Source: Elysia chlorotica (Eukaryota; Mollusca; Gastropoda; Plakobranchidae). From it: a DNA stretch of 64,000 bases. This document shows, piece after piece, positions 50,440-63,069 of the stretch (the first letter of the stretch is position 1; the number at the start of each line of letters is the position of its first letter). A program made the translations under genes and the position numbers. The stretch spans positions 394,214 to 458,213 of the forward strand of contig RQTK01000001.1 in the NCBI GenBank assembly GCA_003991915.1. Direction: 5' to 3'. The notes beneath the pieces are model-generated. The model made no database searches and had not been told where the DNA came from. It saw only the letters and a list, made by a program, of their open reading frames with translations.

Positions 50440-51458
50440 GGGAAATAATACTCACAATAGATACAAATCCTAAATACCTGAGTGTCACAATTGATTATAA
50501 ACAGCTCACCTAACACAAACACCTAGAGAAGGTGGAGCAAATAAGATCGCTAAAAGAAACAGCCTTTCAAAAAAGCTGGCAGGAACACCTTGATGAGCAT
50601 CCCTAATAGTCCTGAGAAGTACTCTACCTCTGTGCTACAGTGTCGCCACGTACTCTGCACCAACATGGACTCAGAGCCCACATTCCTAGATCTTGCTTAA
50701 TATTGACAAAAAACTGAGAGGACCTTTGAGGACAACAACAGGATCTCTGAAGTCTACTACTGTTCAGTGGTTTCCTACCATGAGCTCCGAAATAGATAGC
50801 TCTTGAATCATCATCTCAGGAGAGAAGCCAATCAGAAAAATTTGAAGGAACTGAAAGATATGGCAGATGACATCCTCCACAAACAATGCCCACAAAACAT
50901 CAAGACTCATCTACATGCCCCCTCTAAAAAAAACAACCATAGGGTTGATCAATGTGACAGCAAATGGAAAAGTCTTTCTGAGTTTCACAATTTATTTGTG
51001 CCTTTGGCCTGCTAGGCCTACTCTAGATGGCTCAGTAAATAATGTGGAATTCCAGTAATGTTATTGGAGTGACTTAATATTTTGCCTTAAATCAACTAAG
51101 TCCGAATGTCTACATTCTAACCCATAACAATCCAATTACATTGCCTCTGCTACAATATATAACCGTCTGACAGACCCGGGGCCGCATTAGGTAAGGTGTA
51201 CATTTGGTATAGAAAAGTATAGATCTACCACGGAGACCTGTAGCGTTAGCTTACCTTTTCTTTTACTTTGGTTGAATAGAAAATGGATCTAGACTCTAGA
51301 TCTCGATTCTACACTAAATCTGAGTAGATTATTAATTTGTATATTCTATTTTAATTTAGATCTAGAATCTAGATATATCAATATAATTAGTTTACTTTGT
51401 TTTGGTTATGCTGAAGTGCCGGTCGGTCTCGTCGCAATCAAAGTAAAACAAGGCTTCC

Positions 51459-51945
51459 TGGGCCCAAACATGAACTTTGTTCGACTGCCCAAAGGTCAAG
51501 GACGCAATCCCAGTCAAGGGTCAGTGACGCAACCATGCTTTTGTACCTGATTAGCCTACTAGACCTAGCGGCAAAAAGAAAAAAAATTCTGAAAGAACAT
51601 TAACAATAAGCTTACATCACTGATGCTTTTAGTTCAAGAAACTAGAGCACAGAAAATCAAAGTTGTTCAGAAAAAGGAAAAAGCGTCACTATTATTATGT
51701 TTATATTGAGGCCCAAACATGAACTTTGTTCGACTGCCCAAAGGTCAAGGACGTAATCCCAGTCAAGGGTCAATGACGAAACCATGCTTTTCTACCTAAT
51801 TAGCCTACTAGCGGCAAAACAAAAACAAAAAATCTGAAAGAACAATACATCACTGATGCTTTTAGTTCAAGAAACTGAGAGCACAGAAAATCAAAATTTT
51901 TCAGAAAAAGGAATAAGCGTCACTATAATTATGTTTATATTGAAT
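51459..51945. repeat. Tandem duplication of about 250 bp
   Basis: Two units begin CCCAAACATGAACTTTGTTC (near 51,460 and 51,712) and share GGTCAAGGACG-AATCCCAGT and CATCACTGATGCTTTTAGTT. No coding potential. Confidence 0.85.
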
Positions 51946-53315
51946 TCAAATCACTAATTTCTAAGTAGGCTTACATTGTATTATTGCTGGCTAGTGGCGT
52001 GTGTTTTGTTTCTTTTAAGGAATGTACAAGCTGCTTTACAGCGCTTTGTTAATGTGAACATGATGCAGTTTGTACTTTAGTGCCATAGTGTCTTCATGGA
52101 AAGCCCCCCAAGTATAACAAAAATCCATTTATGTCATAGCGTGTGATTATTTTTGTTGTTGCATAAATCAGTTCGTAGGGCTAATATAATTTATGTGTCA
52201 GTATAAAGTTATGTAAATATAGTTTCACTTTACTACTTTTCTTTAGCTTTTTAGGGTGTAGGGTACAAACTAGTTAACATTATGAAGTATACGCAATATT
52301 TCTATTGTATAAAGAAGTCCATTTTTTCGGGATTACGGGCTGGTATTCATTTTGCCATAACTCAGCTTCTATGGCAGGTATTCACATAATTTTTGCACCA
52401 CTATAAAGATAAATTGATATTCTAAAACTTTTATTATTACACTTAAGGTTTTTAGTGAGAAAAAAAAGTTATAGTACATTGAAATTCAACAATTTGATTT
52501 TCCCCCAAAAACATCATTTCTAGAGTAGGTTTTTTTTTTTTTCATTTTGTCATTACTCGGGTCCTAATTCATATTTTTCTAATGTTTTCGTCTTGTTGGA
52601 GATATGGTGTATCTTTCTTTCCCTCATCGACACTATTGGGTCTAATTTTCTCTAGAATGTAGAAATTGGCTGTTGAAGTTTGAACTTCCATTTTTTCCCT
52701 TCCTTCCTAATTTTCTGGTCATCTTCTATCCTCTCCTGTTCACTGTTTTGTAGGTCCATAATGTTGGAACCAACATCAAAAGAAAGTTTACTTTATCACC
52801 TTTCAGAATATAGGTTTATCTATCATTTATAAGCAGGTTTATTGTAATATCCGTTATCCTGAGTAAGACCTTGTATAATCTTGGGCGGCCATTGTTTTTA
52901 AGCAAAACACGCAATATCTAGGGAGTCATTTTCTCTTCCGGTCTTAGGTGTGAATGGGTTAAACAATTAAGTCGTCGTCTTTTTCCAATATTTCTACTCT
53001 TAATGTTTCTTTAAATTTTAAAGTTGCAGTAGGGCTTAAATTGTTTTTAAGAAAATGGTATCATTTTTCTACATTAATTTTTCGTCGGTTTATCTCGTTA
53101 AATCACTGACCAATACTTTTAAAATTAAAAGAAGTGTAATGAGTGAACGTAAAATTGACTGAAAAAAAATGAAAAGCATTTCCCAAATGTGGGTAATCGA
53201 CTGAAGGGAACACATTTTGCAAAATAATAATAGTCATAATTATAGTAATAAACTGACATTGCCGTTTCAAGGCGCTGCACACAGATTGGTTAGTCTCTTC
53301 CATTACGTGCGCACG

Positions 53316-53360
<45 letters not shown>

Positions 53361-53589
53361 ATACACACACAAATACTCACAGACCTCACGAGGGTACATA
53401 ACATATCAGTCATAGCTTATATAATATGATAGCGTACACATGCGTACAACGTGTAGCAAATAATAGCAGCACATTCATTATAGCTTCGCACATACCTAAT
53501 TATACAGAAAGTGATAGCAACCTTGTGTGATGTAGGATGAACATTTAGTACCAAATATAATCTAGCAATAAAACAAATAGGTTTTTAGC
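51946..53589. other. Non-coding region with CA repeat
   Basis: AT-rich, no gene recognised. A CA/CG repeat at 53,308-53,358 gives a spurious poly-Cys-Val frame. Confidence 0.6.
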
Positions 53590-55400
53590 TTTCTTTTCAA
53601 TGCCTCAAAACAACAAATGTTACAAAATTCTGATGGTAATGCATTCGATTTCGTTGGGGCTTGGTAATTAATTCGTTAAAAGATCTTTCCCCAAGAGATT
53701 GACAATGTACATGTGCAAATTAATGTAAGGCTTTGAGCCAACGAGTAAAACCTCGATTTTATCTTCATTTAATTTTAGATTGTTTTGTGTCATCCACTTT
53801 TGGACATCTTTTATACAATTGTCTATTTTGTCTTTGGTGTTTTCAAAGTCAGAAATGTTACATTCCTTGCGAATTTAACTGTCATCTGCATAGAGATGAT
53901 GGTGTAGGCCTACGTGGTGACTTGTTATGACTTTGGACAGTGGTTGTATATACAAGGTGAAAAGGACTGGTCCTCATACATATCCATGTGGCACTCCACA
54001 TGTCAATGGCAAGATGTTAGACTTTATATTACTGATCAAAACACACTGTGTGGGACCTTGTAAATATGAATGAAACCATTCGTGGACAGTGCCCAAATTG
54101 TCGAAAATGTCTTCAAGTCTGCACAAAAGGATATCATGGTGTAGAAGGTCGAAAGAAGTAGACTGATTAAGTAAAGCTAAGATAGAAATGGAACACTATC
54201 AGCATTGTTTAAGAAGTCTGACATGGCACGAACTACTGCTGTCTCAGTTGTGTGACAACTCCTCAGCGATTTTAGAAAGAAATAACAGATTTGACACCGG
54301 TCGATAGTTTTTAATCACAAAAGGGTCAAGTTTTCGTTTTTTATGACAGGTGTCACAAGGGCATGTTTAAAATCATTGGCACATTGCCAGACATTAATTA
54401 GAGACTCGTTAACAATCGATATCAACAAAGGCAGCAACTCATCTAAATGTTCTAACAACAAATCAACTGGCAATGGGCCTAACCTGCATGATTTCTAGGG
54501 CTGTTAAGTATAATTTTTAACACATTTTCATCAACGTTTGCAAAATTTAATAACTAAGTTCCTTCAAATGCTGGTCTCTCCTGAAAGGAATCACAGTGCT
54601 CTAAATCTTGGCACAAGTTGTTGATTTTGTCCACGAAGAAATGTTAAAATGATTTGCTAGGTCAGCTTCAGATATGTTTTAGGTAAAATCTTCCTGTCCG
54701 TGTTACCATAGAGATGGCTGGTTATCTTGCACAGTTCTTTTGTTCAGTTTGTAATCTTTGCGCAATTGTAGTCTTTCTTGGCAGCCGTTGCTTGATGTTG
54801 TGTAGACGATAGATCGTCTTTCGTTTACTAATTGCTCCACTAGCGTTCTGCTTGCCTCTTTTTAGCTCTGTCTTGCTTTAGTTCTAAGGTATGCCACGGT
54901 GCGGAAATCCTTGCTGGTACAAACCGCTTAAAGGTCGGTGCATGCAAGTCAAGAATGGCCCTACGATCACATGTAGGCCTATATGTTTCCAATCGATCGT
55001 CATCATCACCAGTTACTAGTTCATTGATATCTGCTTTCAATGTCTCTTGGTCGATTTCTTTGATATTCTGGAATAAAAGGTGAAACTGCATTTCACTGGT
55101 TTGGGGACGTTGAGTTCAAATTGAATAATGGGGTGATCAGACAGCAATTTTTTAATTACTTTTGAGTTTGTTATAGTAACGTTGTCACAATAAGCCAATC
55201 ATGATGTGATTCTGGCGATAGGTGGCAGTTGTTATGATTTGAGACGTATTAAAATGGTGCAATAATGTTGTATTTGTCAGGGCCATTATCAAAGTGAAAG
55301 TTAAAGACCCCATAAATAAAGATCTGTTTCGCTGATTTGTTGCAGTACTCTAGAGGGTCGTTGAACTCTGAAACAAAGGAATGCATGGTTAACAATCACC
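53590..55400 (-). pseudogene. Decayed LINE (RT and pre-RT region)
   Basis: Minus-strand fragments read RAILDLHAPTFKRFVPARIS with PWHTLELKQ (54,840-55,091), typical of the region between endonuclease and RT. Further on come CGVPHG-YV-GPVLF near 53,970-54,010 and HHLYADDS near 53,890, then KWMTQNNLKLNEDK. The order is right for a minus-strand LINE. Stops and indels interrupt it. Confidence 0.7.
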
Positions 55401-57245
55401 ACACTTGCGTTGTTTGTCGATGGTTTGAGAATCAAATACTTGGACCTTCTGAATATCTAACCATTTCCGTATTATTTGCACCAATTGTTATTTTAAGACC
55501 ACAAGTAATTTAACCCTTTTTTCATTTCTTTATGAGGTAATACCTGATTGCTATACTTCGTTGTGGTATAGGCTCCATGGTGCTATTCTCTGTCGAGGCT
55601 TCATAATACATTTCATTCTGAGTCTTCTTTCAAAATCCCAAGCTGCATGTCGTGTTTCTTAGCTGCATCTTTTTCTCCAAAATAATGTGTCTCATACGTT
55701 ATGAGTTTGAATTCGAAAAGCAATAACGAATATGAATATTTTATTCATGAGCTAATTTGCATAATGCACGTCTGCGTATGTGTATCTCGAAAAAGTCCTT
55801 GGTGCCTCCATGCATGTAGAGTGTGTATCTCATTGGTGGATAGTACTGAATGTGTATCACTTTCAAGTAAGTCTTTGCTTTTCAAGATCAAAGAAGAGCT
55901 GGCAGTTGTCACACACAATTGTGAAGTTAGCAAAGAAAAATGATGATGATGATGTTGTTGCTGCTGTTTTTGTCGGCGTTGCTATTGTTGCTGTTATTGT
56001 TGTAGTTTAATTTTCTCCATCAGAAATTAAATTGTGTTGTCTGTAGTTATTTGATTTCGGCTGAGCAGAACAACCAACACTGTTTTAAGTAGAATTTAAA
56101 TTGTACGGAGGATTACCTTATTAGAAAAATAACCCAAAAATTACACATTGCGTTGAATAGCAGCAACAGAAAAAGCTCTTCTTTTGAAGAAAAAGTGTAA
56201 ATTCTCATTTTTCACTGCACACGACCTTGCAAAGAGTGGTATAAAACGATTAAAATCTCCCACCACAATGTATAATAGTTACCGATTATTAATTATTAAA
56301 CCACACAACACTTTTCACACTATATAATTATGCGATAGTTTTTCTATCACCTAACCATACAGTCACTTCTGACACCAAAATAATAATTCTGTTGTTGCTT
56401 GTGATTTTTAAACACATACGGACATTTCTGACACCACGTTATATAATATGTTATAGTTTTTCAATCAGTGAATCATCTAATGATTCGGACATTTCTTTCA
56501 AAACATAATAGTGTAGCTTTTCAACCATCAAAGCATACAGTAATTTTTTTACAGTTCATGTTTATATCATCAAAACATACGCGCATTTCTAACATGGGCT
56601 TTCTATAGGCTCTCACTCACCAAAGCATGTATACATTTCTTACACAACAGATGTGCCTACTAAAGCATATCAATCATAAAAGCATACAAGACTCCTATAG
56701 CAAACACAACGTGTAGCCTACTTGTAGCGGGTAGAGCTCCAATGACGTCATCCGTTTGCGGTTTTTAAACCACGTATACGATGTATACGATATAATAGCA
56801 TTTCACAACATTTCTGTACTCAATTCATGTCATAATTGTATCACAAACTCTTCTAACAACAGAGGATGAAAAGAGCTATCCAAACTGAGTGCATTGAAGT
56901 ATGCGTTACGCGCGAGTGAAAAAAGACGAAGAATTTCAGAGAAGCACAGAATAAAAGAGCTAAGCAAACCGTTCTTGCGTAAAGAGTTTTGACAAATGTT
57001 AACACGATCCTTATTTTGCTTCTTTTGCTTGAAGTATAAAAGACGAAAAGTATCATTGTGGCGCTGGCGGACAGAGCCTTAAAACATACAGTGTTCGCTG
57101 AATTGAATCCACAATTGTCAATTTATGCTTGTAAAAGGCTGGACAACCAGATGGTGGACTCCTGCAACTTGCGGAAGTAGCCCTCTATACTTTGTATTTT
57201 TCGTCTCCTAAGCTGAGAGGCGAAACTGTGCTTGTTGCCCTTTTT

Positions 57246-57720
57246 CTCTATTGAATTTTCCGTCTCCTAAGCTTTGCGTGAATGGGCCTCACCAACTCCA
57301 TATCGCCAACCGAGCCTTGTAGTCCTCTTGCTAAAAATGGGACCGATAGAGTGCTTTGTTGAATTCTTCAGCCTGAGAGAGTTTTTTAACTCCTTAGGAC
57401 TTCTCAAAAGTATTTTGCCGTTTTCATTCAAGCTCCCTTTTCTCAGTTGTACTCTGCTTCTAGGGATAAAGTAAGAGATTGAATTTTCCGTTTCCTAAGT
57501 TTTGCGTGAATGGTCCTCACCAATTCCATATCGCCAATCGAGCCTTCTAGTCATCGTGCTCTGTTGCTGAGCTAAAGATAGGTCCGATAGAGAGCTTTGT
57601 TGAATTCTTCAGCCTGAGAGAGTTTTTTAACTCCTTAGGACTTCTCAAAAGTATTTTGCCGTTTTCATTCAAGCTCCCTTTTCTCAGTTGTACTCTGCTT
57701 CTAGTGATAAAGTAAGAGAA
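57246..57720. repeat. Tandem duplication of about 235 bp
   Basis: Two units begin TTGAATTTTCCGT-TCCTAAG and share a nearly identical stretch from TTGTTGAATTCTTCAGCCTG to TCTCAGTTGTACTCTGCTTC. A stub of the unit start lies at 57,195-57,215. Confidence 0.88.
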
Positions 57721-60700
57721 GCGAATAATTGAATTCAGATGTGAAAAAATATCACTTTAAGAACGGACATGTTTGCATTTTATTATATTTTTTTTCTTGG
57801 TAAAGGCATAAACAAAATGTCAATAATAACGTTTACGACTTATTTATAATAGGCTAACTATAAAAATCGTTTTAGTTTAATTTTCATGAAATAAACTCAT
57901 TTATTTTATAGGTTGGAGAGATAATAATATTTATCGTCGCTTACATAGGAAATTTCCGCAATTTGACTAATTACTATGAATCTAAATGTAATTATAATGA
58001 AAAGTTGATATGGAGAGGCCTTTTTTGGGGGGGGGGGGGGGGGGGGTATTATACAAACGTGTGCATTAGATAAGTGTCATGGATTTATGTGAGTATAATC
58101 TTTAGGTTAGGCAAACATTTTCTTTTTTCTTCATTGAAGCATATTGAGCCCAAAATTGAGAAATAAACTCTTAGTCATGCGAAATTTAAATACACCAATA
58201 AGACAGAAGTCTCAATCAGACAACCACCAACCACACAATTTTAACGTTGGCAGGGTGAAATTTGGTGCTACAATCTAGTTCTTTCAAAATGTGTAGAGAA
58301 AATAAAACAAAGTATTGCGTTTTGCAACCAGTGTGAATCAGGCACGACTCGGAGATTCGACTTTTGGAGTTATTGATAATTTATTAAAAAGAAATCAAAC
58401 GTACTCTGGGAGGTTGAAAGAATTATAACTCTATCATTTGTAGAACCAGAGATATCCAACTTAATTTGAAAAGCAAAAAGGTAAATATAGTGTATTTTCA
58501 AATGCTTATATGCCTATAGCTCAAAACTTATCTTAGCGACCTGTGCCTGATTCACATTGGTTGCATCTCAATTTAATGTTGCTTGTGATTTTGGAGCCAT
58601 TTGTGCAATAGTGTAAAATATCTTGGGTCGTAGGGACAACGTCGTGGTAAGCTTACGAATTATCATCAGATATAAGAGTAAGAAGGCCTACCACAAGTTG
58701 TAAGCTACTGTGACGTTGTACTTACCGACTACATGTATTGTGTGAGTTCGTCGTTGCATCGCATTCACTTTTAACTTTTATCCATGTTCCGGGTTTTATA
58801 AACGGTCTTGTTACGTCTCATTGCTGATTTTTTTTCTTTATTATTGTTGTTGTCATAATATTATTTCAATATACATTTTTTTTTTACTGGAAACAAGATT
58901 AATTTTACTAAAATTGTATAACTAATAACTCTGAAATATTAAATTCATCTATGAAAAAATAAAGTGCTTTAAAATATTACCCGCAACAATTTTATGAGGC
59001 ATCTATATAAGGAAAAAATGAAGGATAGAGATATAGCAACCAAAGACCAATAATCGGTTCTTCAATTTACGATCACCCAAAATAAAATCTCAACCTTACA
59101 AGATTGAATGAGTTTTTTTTTTAATTAATTGTATTTTCAGAACTACAAATCTCTCTTGAATCTTAAAAAAAACACAAAAGTGGATTTATAATTACATAAA
59201 ATATAGATATATCATGAGCGTCTTCATTCAAATTTCTGATTGAAATGAAATGGCCCTAAAAATGACCGAAAACTGGAGCAAAACAATTTTGATCAACAGT
59301 ATGAATTAAAGAAAAATCAATATTTAATTTAATGATCTAATCATTTATTTATTTTTTTGCATCTTAAAAATTTTCATTTCAGGCGAAATTTAATACATGT
59401 ATAACAATCATTTATCTTTGAAACGATTACAAAGAAGTTCTATTACAGTTTTATATTGAACCCCGTTCTATCTTCAATTCCTTTTAATGCAAAGTCTGTC
59501 ATCTTTCAGTTATTACATTTCTTAGATGAACATTAATAATATAGTGGCGTTATTTTATTTTTTTCCGTATCCGTAGGAAAGGAAATTTAGCATAATCACT
59601 GGCTCTCAAATCGACTACTTCATTATTTCGCCCAATAACCACTATTCGCCATCCGACATATCTTAATTTGGTTAATTTCCGAAACTATCACTCTAGTTCT
59701 TCTTTTTTTTTTTTTACTAATGATCCTTTTGCTTCCCTTACTTTTGATTTCGGTTAATCGTAGGATATGCACATTGATTCCTTTAAATGTATATATTATC
59801 AAACTAATTTTGTTGAACTATGCCATTATTTGGTAATGCGTTGTGCGTTACTATCTAAAAAAAAATAATGTGTCAAATTATTTTAGTTTTATTTCCACAG
59901 TCTGCTGTTTACGGGACAAAGAGATGAAATAGTTGGCCTATTATAATTATTCTGGTAAATTTATAATAGTGGAGAAAACTACACCAAAATATCTAATGTA
60001 TTATGTGATTTCATTTTATTATCTTTGATTTACTGCGAGAACCTATTTGGAAAGCATATTTTATTCGTTCAAAATATATAGGACGCGTAACAATTACAAA
60101 AAAAAAGTTTCAATAATTGTTGTTTCAAAGCCTACAAAAAAAACGTCTTAGATCTCGTATATAAAAGGGAAGTACAGTTTATCTCATGCCAAAATTTCTT
60201 CCACCCGGAGTGTTTATGTTGTACCTCAGCTTTCATGAATACAAGCTTGTGAGGAAAATATTCAACAAACATATTAATTATTATTACACTCACCTAACCT
60301 AAAACATTCAAGTTAAGACTTGACTTTAATTATCATGATAGAATACCAAGGTTGTGTTTCAAAATAAATATTTTAGGGTATAATAACTAATTAAAAGTAT
60401 CGCAAACAAATTATTATTTAAACAATTTTAGTTTTTGTTTGTTGTTTTTTGTTGGAATTAAAAGTATCGCAAACAAATTATTATTTAAACAATTTTAGTT
60501 TTTGTTTGTTGTTTTTGTTGGTTGTTTTTTTTTTTTTTTTGTTGGGGGGGGTATGTTTTTATTATTCTTCCAATTATTGATCCCTCTTTTTAAATGCATC
60601 AAGATTTTAAGCAAAAAAAAAAAAAAAAAAAAAAATTAGGGGTGAAACAAACATGTTCGTCGCTTGGTGTAGATCTAACCCCATATACTCTCCGAACGTC

Positions 60701-61675
60701 AAATCGAATTAGTTTATAAAAAAAGTTATCATCAAAATAACTTGGCTTATGTATAAAGAACAAGGTTGATAAAACTACAAGGAACTGGAAGAGATTCTTC
60801 AAAAACTGATAATCAACCTTTAGGGTAAAGTCGTCTGAAGTAAAGTGTATTAATAAAATTGACTTTAATCAAGTCTTATAATAAAAGGTCGAAAAAAAAT
60901 TCCGAAATATCGTCATTGAAATAATTCGATAGCTGCTCGGTTAAGTATCTGGGTTTTTTCAACTGGGAAATTATCATTTATTAAATGATGATTCAACTGA
61001 AGGAAAAAGAAGAGGAGGTGAGGGTCATCTAGTGAAACAATTTCGCCAACTATCTTTTGTGAGTAAATTCCTTGTAATTATCCAGGTTAGACTGTAAATT
61101 GTATAATTACGCCACTGAGAATTGAACCTCCATTGCAACAAATTGATTTTGGAAATGTAGAATAAAATTATTGGCCTACTCTAATCAATTAAGAGCTTTT
61201 GTGAAGCAGATACGTTTTGGGGTAGATATAGAACGACGAGTTACGTTCTTTAGCTTTCTTCGAAGTCATTGGCCAAGAGTTTCGACGTGGTATAAGTGGT
61301 TAAGAGTATTCAAGCTATACTTCAGCAAAAACACAGTATAGTTGATAGTAGGTTTATTTTAAATAGTATACTCATTATCAATGTGCATAGTTTGTGGTTT
61401 GTTTTCTGTTTTGCTGTTGCTGTTTCTGTTTTTATTTTTTGTAATTGTTTTGTTTTTTAGAATTAACGAATTGAATTGTATTTTTGAACATTGTTTTTCT
61501 TTTTTTCATTTAAAGAACGAGATCAGAGAAAATTTATCGTTTATGGTTTCATAGCAATATTTTCGAGTTTTTTGGGTTTTTTTAGCTCACTTTTTTTTCT
61601 CAAATTTTCCTTAAGTCGATATCTACACCTGCCAGCGTATTTAATCCACTAATTGAAATAATTTTCCATTCGGCC
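57721..61675. other. AT-rich non-coding region
   Basis: No gene recognised. It holds a G run (58,027-58,048), an A run (60,615-60,635) and a 67-bp tandem duplication (units begin AATTAAAAGTATCGCAAACA near 60,391 and 60,458). Confidence 0.6.
58632..58725. mobile_element. MITE-like inverted-repeat element, copy 4
   Basis: GGGACAACGTCGTGGTAAGC at the left, TGTAAGCTACTGTGACGTTG then TACTTAC at the right. The terminal 25 bases are imperfect reverse complements. Confidence 0.65.
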
Positions 61676-61677
61676 CT

Positions 61678-61770
61678 AAGTACAACCTTGTGGCAAACTT
61701 ACGACTCGCCGTAGGATATAAAAATAAGAAGACTTACGACGAAATGTAAACTACCGCGTCTTTAAACTTA
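61678..61770. mobile_element. MITE-like inverted-repeat element, copy 5
   Basis: AAGTACAACCTTGTGGCAAA and CTTACGACTCGCCGTAGGAT at the left, TGTAAACTACCGCGTCTTTA at the right. It lies about 0.35 kb upstream of the receptor gene. Confidence 0.6.
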
Positions 61771-62046
61771 CGACTTATTATGTTTGTAGTAAGCATCAAA
61801 TTCAGAAATTTTCTCAAAACCAAAATAATTCTTTTGTGTGAAATATAGTCATAACAGATATACCAACTTCTTTTCTTTTCCATTTAGGTTTCAAAATAGT
61901 TTAAGAACTCCAAGCCTGTTTTAATTTTAACTGTTTTTGTTGATTTTTCCCCTTTGGAAAACAGAATTGAAGGAAAAGAAAAACGCGGACCTGAACTCAG
62001 CAGATGGAGATGTTTGCTCAGACTACAGCTTTGGTCGCAGCTCTGA

Positions 62047-63069
62047 ATGACAGATCGGTCCTTACCAACAGTGGCGTCAGCGGCAATATTATCCCTAACA
62101 CTGATGGAGTACATCAGCTACGCGACAATATTCCTTGCCCTTTTTGGAACAGTCGGGAATATTCTTATTCTCGTGGCTTTCTTCAAGATTGGCTTCGCTG
62201 AAACAATCAACATCAGTTATAGCGCTCTTTGCGTTTCCGATATGCTCTGTGTTGCAGGCTTTACGTTTAACGCAATATGTTACATACCAGCGTTTTTCAA
62301 GTCTGACATCCCGTTCATAGCTATGGAGGTTGTCATTCCTACAGGTGGAGGCACCAGCGACATGTTCAGTGAAATTACGGCCTGGATAACGGCCTATATC
62401 AGCTTAGAAAGGTGTCTATGCGTAGTTTTCCCCTTGAAAGTTAAGACTATAGTAAAGCGCAAAAGAACGATCATAGTACTCTCAGCAATATTTTCGATGG
62501 CTGCCATTCCTTTGATGAGTATCAAGCTTTACGTCTACGAATTTGTAGAGAAGTTTGACGTGCGCAGAAACACTACACTCATAGGCACTAGATTTAGAAG
62601 CTCGAAATTCGCCGATGCGTTGTATGATTTTTACTTTATGTACAAACTAGTGATTATGGAAATTGTACCCCTGATCATCGTTCTCGTTTCTTCTGTCACT
62701 TTGGCTGTACACATTCGTCGAATTGCTTCCTGGCGTGCTGGTAATTCAGGCCCACCTATTGAAAAGTCCACCAACAAAGACGACCGTAATCACCGCAAGT
62801 ACACCAAAGATGTGCGGGTCGCCAAGACTGTTTTGGTCATAGCTACGGCTTTTATCTTCCTGGGAACTTTAAAAAGTGTCAGATTTCTCAGTTCGGTTCT
62901 TTGGCCACCGTTCGGTCCGTTGGGAGCCTACGATGCACAGTACAAGTTAATCTCACGAATTGCTTTTTTGTTGTCCTTGACCAATTCCAGTGTGAACTTT
63001 GTGATCTATTACAAGATGGGATCAAAATTCAGATCCACTGTAGACCAAATGTGCCTCGGTTTAAAGTAA
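62047..63069 (+). CDS. Seven-transmembrane receptor, class A, molluscan chemosensory-like
   Basis: Single uninterrupted frame of 340 residues. Hydrophobic segments at about 18-46, 55-80, 104-125, 142-164, 203-232, 259-285 and 300-325. Class A landmarks: GNILILVAF (TM1), NISYSALCVSDML (TM2), SLERCLCVVFPLKVKTI at the end of TM3 where DRY is expected, and TNSSVNFVIYYKM in place of NPxxY (TM7). No cysteine is seen at the top of TM3 or in the second extracellular loop, so the usual disulfide seems absent. Intronless receptors of this style are abundant in gastropods and often expressed in sensory tissue, so a chemosensory role is inference. The start ATG is the first in frame after upstream stops. 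Candidate AATAAA-type signals follow near 63,377 and 63,524. Confidence 0.85.
   Translation: MTDRSLPTVASAAILSLTLMEYISYATIFLALFGTVGNILILVAFFKIGFAETINISYSALCVSDMLCVAGFTFNAICYIPAFFKSDIPFIAMEVVIPTGGGTSDMFSEITAWITAYISLERCLCVVFPLKVKTIVKRKRTIIVLSAIFSMAAIPLMSIKLYVYEFVEKFDVRRNTTLIGTRFRSSKFADALYDFYFMYKLVIMEIVPLIIVLVSSVTLAVHIRRIASWRAGNSGPPIEKSTNKDDRNHRKYTKDVRVAKTVLVIATAFIFLGTLKSVRFLSSVLWPPFGPLGAYDAQYKLISRIAFLLSLTNSSVNFVIYYKMGSKFRSTVDQMCLGLK

Larger units (their letters stand above)
48540..51010 (+). pseudogene. Decayed plus-strand LINE (Jockey-like RT C-terminus), split by a younger LINE
   Basis: Broken frames read VFHLNKHQATKTLNTVSG before the insertion and TNPKYLSVTIDYKQL, HKHLEKVEQIRSLKE, LQCRHVLCTNMDSEPTFLD and HHLRREANQKNLKELKDMAD after it. 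They resemble the FHLxNREA, PxYLGVTLDR and RxxA parts of Jockey-type elements. Many stops and frameshifts. Ends are approximate. Confidence 0.6.

Noticed and set aside
53103-53399. Cysteine-valine-rich secreted peptide frame
   Set aside because: It is a CA/GT microsatellite read in frame.
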